Assembly (NCBI GenBank): GCA_024305745.1
Contig: JAHRBS010000003.1
Coordinates: forward strand, 2,170,001 to 2,234,000
Direction: 5' to 3'
Origin: Polyporus tsugae
Lineage: Eukaryota; Basidiomycota; Agaricomycetes; Polyporales; Polyporaceae
Length of the DNA stretch: 64,000 bases
Below the pieces are notes generated by a model. That model was given only the letters and a program-made list of their open reading frames with translations, was not told the DNA's origin and ran no database searches. Below are positions 60,020 through 64,000 of the stretch, one piece after another (positions within the stretch are counted from its first letter, which is position 1; the number at the start of each line of letters is the position of its first letter). The position numbers were made by a program, and so were the translations under genes.

Positions 60020-60388
60020 ATGACGCATACTCTCGTCATACCACCCGTTGCCTCCCCCTCGCTGCCCCCGCCTACCCACAGTCGGACAGGACTCGCCAGT
60101 GAGCCTCTGTGCCCGCCCGAGACCAGGGATGGTCTCGTGCCCTTCCCGCGCTCTGACGAGTGGATGCGCATCCCAGGAGAAGCACCCCACAAACTTGGTG
60201 ATGCCAATCCCGACCCCGCGCAGAGCCAGCCACAAGACGACGCGCACACTAGGCAACGCACCGTGCGCAGGAAGAAGAGCTCGCTCGACCTCCGCGAGAA
60301 CTTCCTCAACGCGCCTGGGGCTGTCACCTCTCCCAGCACCGAGACCCCCGAGCCGTCTCCAGTCGAGCCTGAGTCTGCCCAGTCCTAG
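60020..60388 (+). CDS. Small Pro/Ser-rich hypothetical protein (122 residues)
   Basis: A single-exon frame of 122 residues preceded by a good TATA box and CT-rich leader. It starts MTHTLVIPPVASP and contains VPFPRSDEWMRIPGEAPHKL, then an Arg/Lys cluster (RQRTVRRKKSSLDLRENFLN), and ends in a Pro/Ser/Glu-rich tail. No domain, signal peptide or membrane segment is seen. The basic RRKKSS motif may be a phosphorylation or nuclear-import site. Promoter context supports expression; function unknown. Confidence 0.6.
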   Translation: MTHTLVIPPVASPSLPPPTHSRTGLASEPLCPPETRDGLVPFPRSDEWMRIPGEAPHKLGDANPDPAQSQPQDDAHTRQRTVRRKKSSLDLRENFLNAPGAVTSPSTETPEPSPVEPESAQS

Positions 60389-60723
60389 ACCTAGAGCCGA
60401 TGCTCGTGAGTGTCCATCGCTGTGGCGGAAATGCAGCTTCGCTGACGCCGCGTTTCAGTTTCACGACGTTTCACGACCTTCACGATGCCTTTGACGACGG
60501 CCGTCGACACATCGCCGCTAGCGGGTCTATGCGTATGACGGACATTCCGTTTTGTGTATTTTTGGGTGTATGATTACCAGGTTCTGGGATAATGGTTGAA
60601 CCCAGCAGTATGTGTACATTAGTGTGTATATCCATGAATACTTTCTCCGTTCAAGAACACTCACCGGGGGCGGGCCAAGTGTATCACAACGTCTAGGCTA
60701 AGGGATTATATGTACAGCGACGA
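60389..60723. other. Convergent 3' region
   Basis: 335 bp between the small + strand gene and the end of RAD9 on the minus strand. No coding signal is recognised. Confidence 0.5.
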
Positions 60724-62867
60724 TCAGTCTTCGAACAGTGGCCTGAAAACCTGCAGCAACCAAGTCAGTTCGCAACCATTCCCTGCGCGAAATACAAACA
60801 AACATACTCTGGTCCCCCCATTGTTGTTCTGCGTCGGGGCCATCTCGAAGTCGTCGTCCACCAGCTCGAAGCTGTCCCTCTTCTGCGCGTGCCCATGCTC
60901 CCCCGCCACGAAGTCCGCACGGTCCTCCATCCGCCAGTCCTCGCCCGCGTACTCGAGCGAAGGTGACGGTTGCCGTTGCCGTTGCGGCTGGTTCCTGTCC
61001 CCGTCCCCACCCTCCCCGAACCCTAGTTCCGCCTCGTCCATGTCCGCGTCGCCGTCAAGCATCATCGCGAGCTCCTCCGCCGACATGTGCTCGATCCCGA
61101 GCCCAGACTCGACGATCGCCGCCTGTGACGCAGCAGGGAGGTGCGAGATCTGCGAGCTGGGCAGGAACAGCGGCTCTTTCTCTTTCCCTCTCTCTTTCTG
61201 TCGCACTCCAGCCCCGCTTCCGCTTCCTGAGCCGCGACTCCGTTGCGGAGGCTGTGACGGGCCGGCCTGTGCCTGTGCATCCTGGGGGTTGAACTCGTAG
61301 TCGTAATCGTAGTCTTCGTATTGATTCTGGTTTCCGCTCTGTTCGTCTTGCTGCTGTCGTTGCTGCGCGGCCGTCAGAACGGCCCAGGACGGCGGCGGCT
61401 CCGCCGTGGGCAGCGGTGGCGGGTGCATCTCCCTCGCGATCGACTGCTTGTCCGTCCGATGCACGACTTTCATCGGCTTCGCCGGCTGACGCTCCCGGTT
61501 CCTGCCCCTGTCCTCCCCAATGCGCACGTTCCGCGGGTTCCTGTCGTTGTAGTTGCGGTCTTCCTCGAGCGGGCGTTTGCGCGGGTTCCGGGGCGCAGGC
61601 TCCGCCTGGGAGTTCTGCTGGGAGCGCGAGAAGATCTGGCTGGTCGCGATGACGAAGAGCGTGTCGGCGTAGTCGGCGTCGACGGAGATGTAGAGTGGGT
61701 CGACTGGGTCAGTGAAGCGGAGGTTCAAGGAGACCTCGGATGCTTCTGCAAACGCGATTGTAGCCTAGGCCCGGGCCAGGATGAGCGCCAAAATGTCAAG
61801 GAACGAAGGATGCGAGAGCATACTACGTACATTGAACTCGCGCAAATGGAATGCGACGGTCATCGGCCCGGCTTGCAAGTCATAGGTATCAAACTCCATT
61901 GCACTGAGCGTAAGTTCCGTGATGAGCGACGGGCGACCTGGGAGCAGGGTATTCATCATCGATCAGCAAAGCCGTCGCATACACACGAAAGACATGATAA
62001 GCACCTTTGCCGTCCGTACTAGACTCGAGACTTCGTAAAACGACCTCTTCGTCGTGGAAGTTCCACACCAGCTGCGGGTCGGACTTGCTGCCCTTGCTGA
62101 ATGGGAAGTGCTCAAGCATGCTCTTCATCGTCTTCGGGCCGACGGTGATCACCGCCTCCAATGAAGGGTCAGACATGCTGGGCGATAAGGCGTCGGTCAT
62201 GGGATTGAGAGAGAGGCGATGCGTCTTGACGATACCTGCGAAGGCAAACGCGAAACAGACTTCAGCACGCGCATATATGGACCGGACAAGGGGTGGAGAA
62301 TTGGAAAGCCAAGTCGAGGGTGAGTAGAGTAGATACGTACCATGCTTGCAGTGTAAACGCACAGTCAATCTGCTCTCCAGCGAGTCACGCTCCTCGTCAT
62401 CGTCGAGAGAAATGGTCTGAGTGGGACCGTCCGTGATCACGAACTCGCATTTCTCGCACGCCTTCTCGTTCGTCTTGTGCTTCAGGATCGACAGGAGATG
62501 CTATATGCGCGTTCATGTCCCCTGTATTCACACACATTATCGCATTTTTTGCAACGACGCACCTTGGTAACAATCTGCCCAGACACATTCGGCAACTCCT
62601 CGATCTCATCGCCCACCGGGCGCGACTCGACGCGATATCTGCTGAAGAACGACCTCGGGTACTTGAACCGCCCATACGCGGTCATAGCAGTGTTGGTCGA
62701 GGAGAGCGCGAATGTTTCAGAAGTGGCGATAATGACGAGGTCGTCCCCGAACTTGGAGAGACATGTGAGGGCCCTAGTTAAGTCTGATGAGCATGAGCGA
62801 CGGGCGTTGCAGAGGACGGTGCAAGAGACGCACGCTTGAGGCCTGTAGAGTCTAATGTGGCCTGCAT
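60724..62867 (-). CDS. RAD9: DNA damage checkpoint clamp subunit RAD9
   Basis: Seven minus-strand exons: 62867-62834, 62783-62563, 62500-62341, 62235-62005, 61937-61831, 61764-60808, 60750-60724; 578 residues, frame-consistent. The opening MQATLDSTGLK / HLTRALTCLSKFGDD is characteristic of Rad9, and the PCNA-like domain continues with ALSSTNTAMTAYGRFKYPRS, CEKCEFVITD, SMLEHFPFSKGSKSD, SLITELTLSAMEFD and PLYISVDADY. The last 300 residues are a disordered tail with Gln, Arg and acidic runs, normally phosphorylated by checkpoint kinases, ending FRPLFED. Rad9 forms the 9-1-1 ring with Rad1 and Hus1 at damaged DNA. The acceptor of exon 2 was placed at the CAG at 62786-62784 because the nearer TAG breaks the frame. 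The last exon is 27 bp. Confidence 0.95.
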
Positions 62868-63379
62868 GTCGCCGCCTTGGAGCGAACGAAGATGGTCTAT
62901 GGGTCGCCTGGGACGTCGTCGAAGTCAAGATCAAAGGAGTCTTGTTTAGCCGCCCTCGACTGGCGCAAGGGTACGTCACGCGTCGCGACGCGTCGAGCTC
63001 CTTAAGCAAAGCGGCCATTTGATTCAACTATACATAATGTTATTACTGCTCCTTACACGACGACTTGGGATAGGTCTGCAGCGCCCACTACTACACCCCA
63101 GTTCGTTCAACTTCGTAGGGCAACAGTCCACGGACAGTGGTCGACCAGAATATGACCACGGTGAAGCGGTAAGTATTACATGTTCATGTTACTCTATTAC
63201 TGTATCTTGTTTGTCAATGGGACTCGGCACTCCACAGTGTTGAATTAACGAGTTGGCTGGATGCTCGGAGAGAGGCTGGCCCAATGATACCTGCGAAATG
63301 TCAAGCAAAAACGTTGACGTGAGTTCAGTTTTGTGTTCATTGAAACGCCAGGACGCACCAGTACATACCGCATTCAGCC
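62868..63379. other. Intergenic region upstream of RAD9
   Basis: About 510 bp covering the RAD9 promoter and the 3' end of the next minus-strand gene. No supported gene. Confidence 0.5.
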
Positions 63380-64000
63380 CTACCACAACCCCGGGTAGGG
63401 GTCATCGTAGTCGGGATCATACATGTCCTCCTCAAACGGGTCATAGTTTTCTTCATCCGAATACTCGTCTTCATCTTCCTCCTCCTCGTCCTCCTCCTCG
63501 ATGTCCTCCACCCCATCCCACACCACGTCCGGCACGATCTCCCGCAGACGAACTACGTCCTCGTCGATGATGTTTCGGCATTCCGTGATGTGAACCTCTT
63601 GCACGGGGCACTTATGGTTACAGCGGAAGATCATGCAGTCGATGAGCTGGTCGAAATACTCCTCTTCCTCGCCGTAGTCGGGGCTAGCAAGGCGAGTATC
63701 GTAGAACTTGAGCACCTTCAGCTGCGGAAGCATGATCGATTGGGTACGTTTCTTCTTTCCGTGGCGCACGATAGTGGACAGAGCGTTAAGCATCGACTCC
63801 GAAGCGTGGCGCCGGACGATGATTTCGCGGAGGTTTGACATCGCGGAGAAAGTGTCCTTCCACTGCCAATCAGCGTACGCATCTACCACGAAGGTTTCGT
63901 TGTTGATGAACATCGAGGGTTCCTGGAAAAGGTGAACTTCGCTGGATCCCATTATGCGACCGGATAGCTGGAAGGTAAAAGAAGCTGGTTCGACAATGCG
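63380..64000 (-). CDS. C-terminal part of an F-box/LRR-type protein (cut by window edge)
   Basis: The minus-strand frame reaches toward the right edge, so the 5' part lies outside; the Met at 63952 is probably internal. The visible part has LRR-like units (AMSNLREIIVRRHASESMLN; MLPQLKVLKFYDTRLASPDY), then IDCMIFRCNHKCPVQEVHIT and DEDVVRLREIVPDVVWDGVE, the usual C-terminal phrase of mushroom F-box proteins. The F-box gene at 54.4-56.1 kb ends similarly (ALRRIVPNVVVG). A long acidic Asp/Glu tail (about 45 residues) follows. The F-box itself is not in the window. Confidence 0.65.
   Translation of the reverse strand, partial: RIVEPASFTFQLSGRIMGSSEVHLFQEPSMFINNETFVVDAYADWQWKDTFSAMSNLREIIVRRHASESMLNALSTIVRHGKKKRTQSIMLPQLKVLKFYDTRLASPDYGEEEEYFDQLIDCMIFRCNHKCPVQEVHITECRNIIDEDVVRLREIVPDVVWDGVEDIEEEDEEEEDEDEYSDEENYDPFEEDMYDPDYDDPYPGLW

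Overview
The window looks like nuclear DNA from a basidiomycete fungus, most likely a wood-decay polypore (Polyporales). Evidence: genes are split by many short introns (mostly 47-70 bp, GTRNGT donors, CTRAC-type branch sites, YAG or occasionally AAG acceptors); genes are dense on both strands; several families are typical of mushrooms (F-box/LRR proteins, a Ppo-type fatty-acid dioxygenase, a HET-domain relic, an Ssu1-like transporter); and there is an LZ-8/Fve-type fungal immunomodulatory protein (FIP), a family described from Ganoderma, Trametes and relatives. All gene models were spliced by hand from the sequence and checked for frame. Functions are family recognition, not database hits.

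Layout. 0.7-5.4 kb: an unknown basic protein and a GATA zinc-finger factor (+). 5.4-7.6 kb: unresolved. 7.6-12.0 kb: SPT20 (SAGA, -) and HGH1 (eEF2 folding, +), divergent from a shared 218-bp promoter. 12.3-19.9 kb: an RTC4-domain protein (-), divergent from an F-box protein (+), then a dienelactone hydrolase (+). 20.4-21.0 kb: the FIP gene (-) with two 5'UTR introns and a TATA box. 22.6-27.5 kb: a RING protein and an Ssu1/SLAC1-type anion exporter (both -). 28.2-33.4 kb: tRNA 2'-phosphotransferase and a TMEM184/Ost-alpha-like membrane protein (both +). 34.4 kb: a 60-residue Arg-rich protein. 35.3-37.2 kb: a coiled-coil protein (-).

37.5-42.8 kb is a direct tandem duplication of a roughly 2.6-2.7 kb unit. 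Each copy carries one gene of an unrecognised family with repeated Leu-Gln-Lys-Asp coiled-coil motifs. Then come a ROG1-like lipase (-) and a full-length Ppo-type dioxygenase/P450 fusion (-, 45.2-49.7 kb). 49.7-54.4 kb is gene-poor and holds a decayed HET-domain gene. The window ends with an F-box gene (-), COPE/SEC28 (+), an unknown gene with an in-frame TAG (-), a small Pro/Ser-rich protein (+), RAD9 (-) and the 3' part of another F-box-type gene running off the right edge.

Most genes are unrelated housekeeping functions (transcription, translation, tRNA processing, vesicle traffic, DNA damage checkpoint), with lineage-specific genes interspersed (FIP, tandem coiled-coil pair, HET relic, F-box genes). 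I see no secondary-metabolite cluster, CRISPR array, tRNA or rRNA gene. The best candidates for something undescribed are the tandem coiled-coil pair and the unassigned zinc-ribbon-like reading frame near 7.0 kb.
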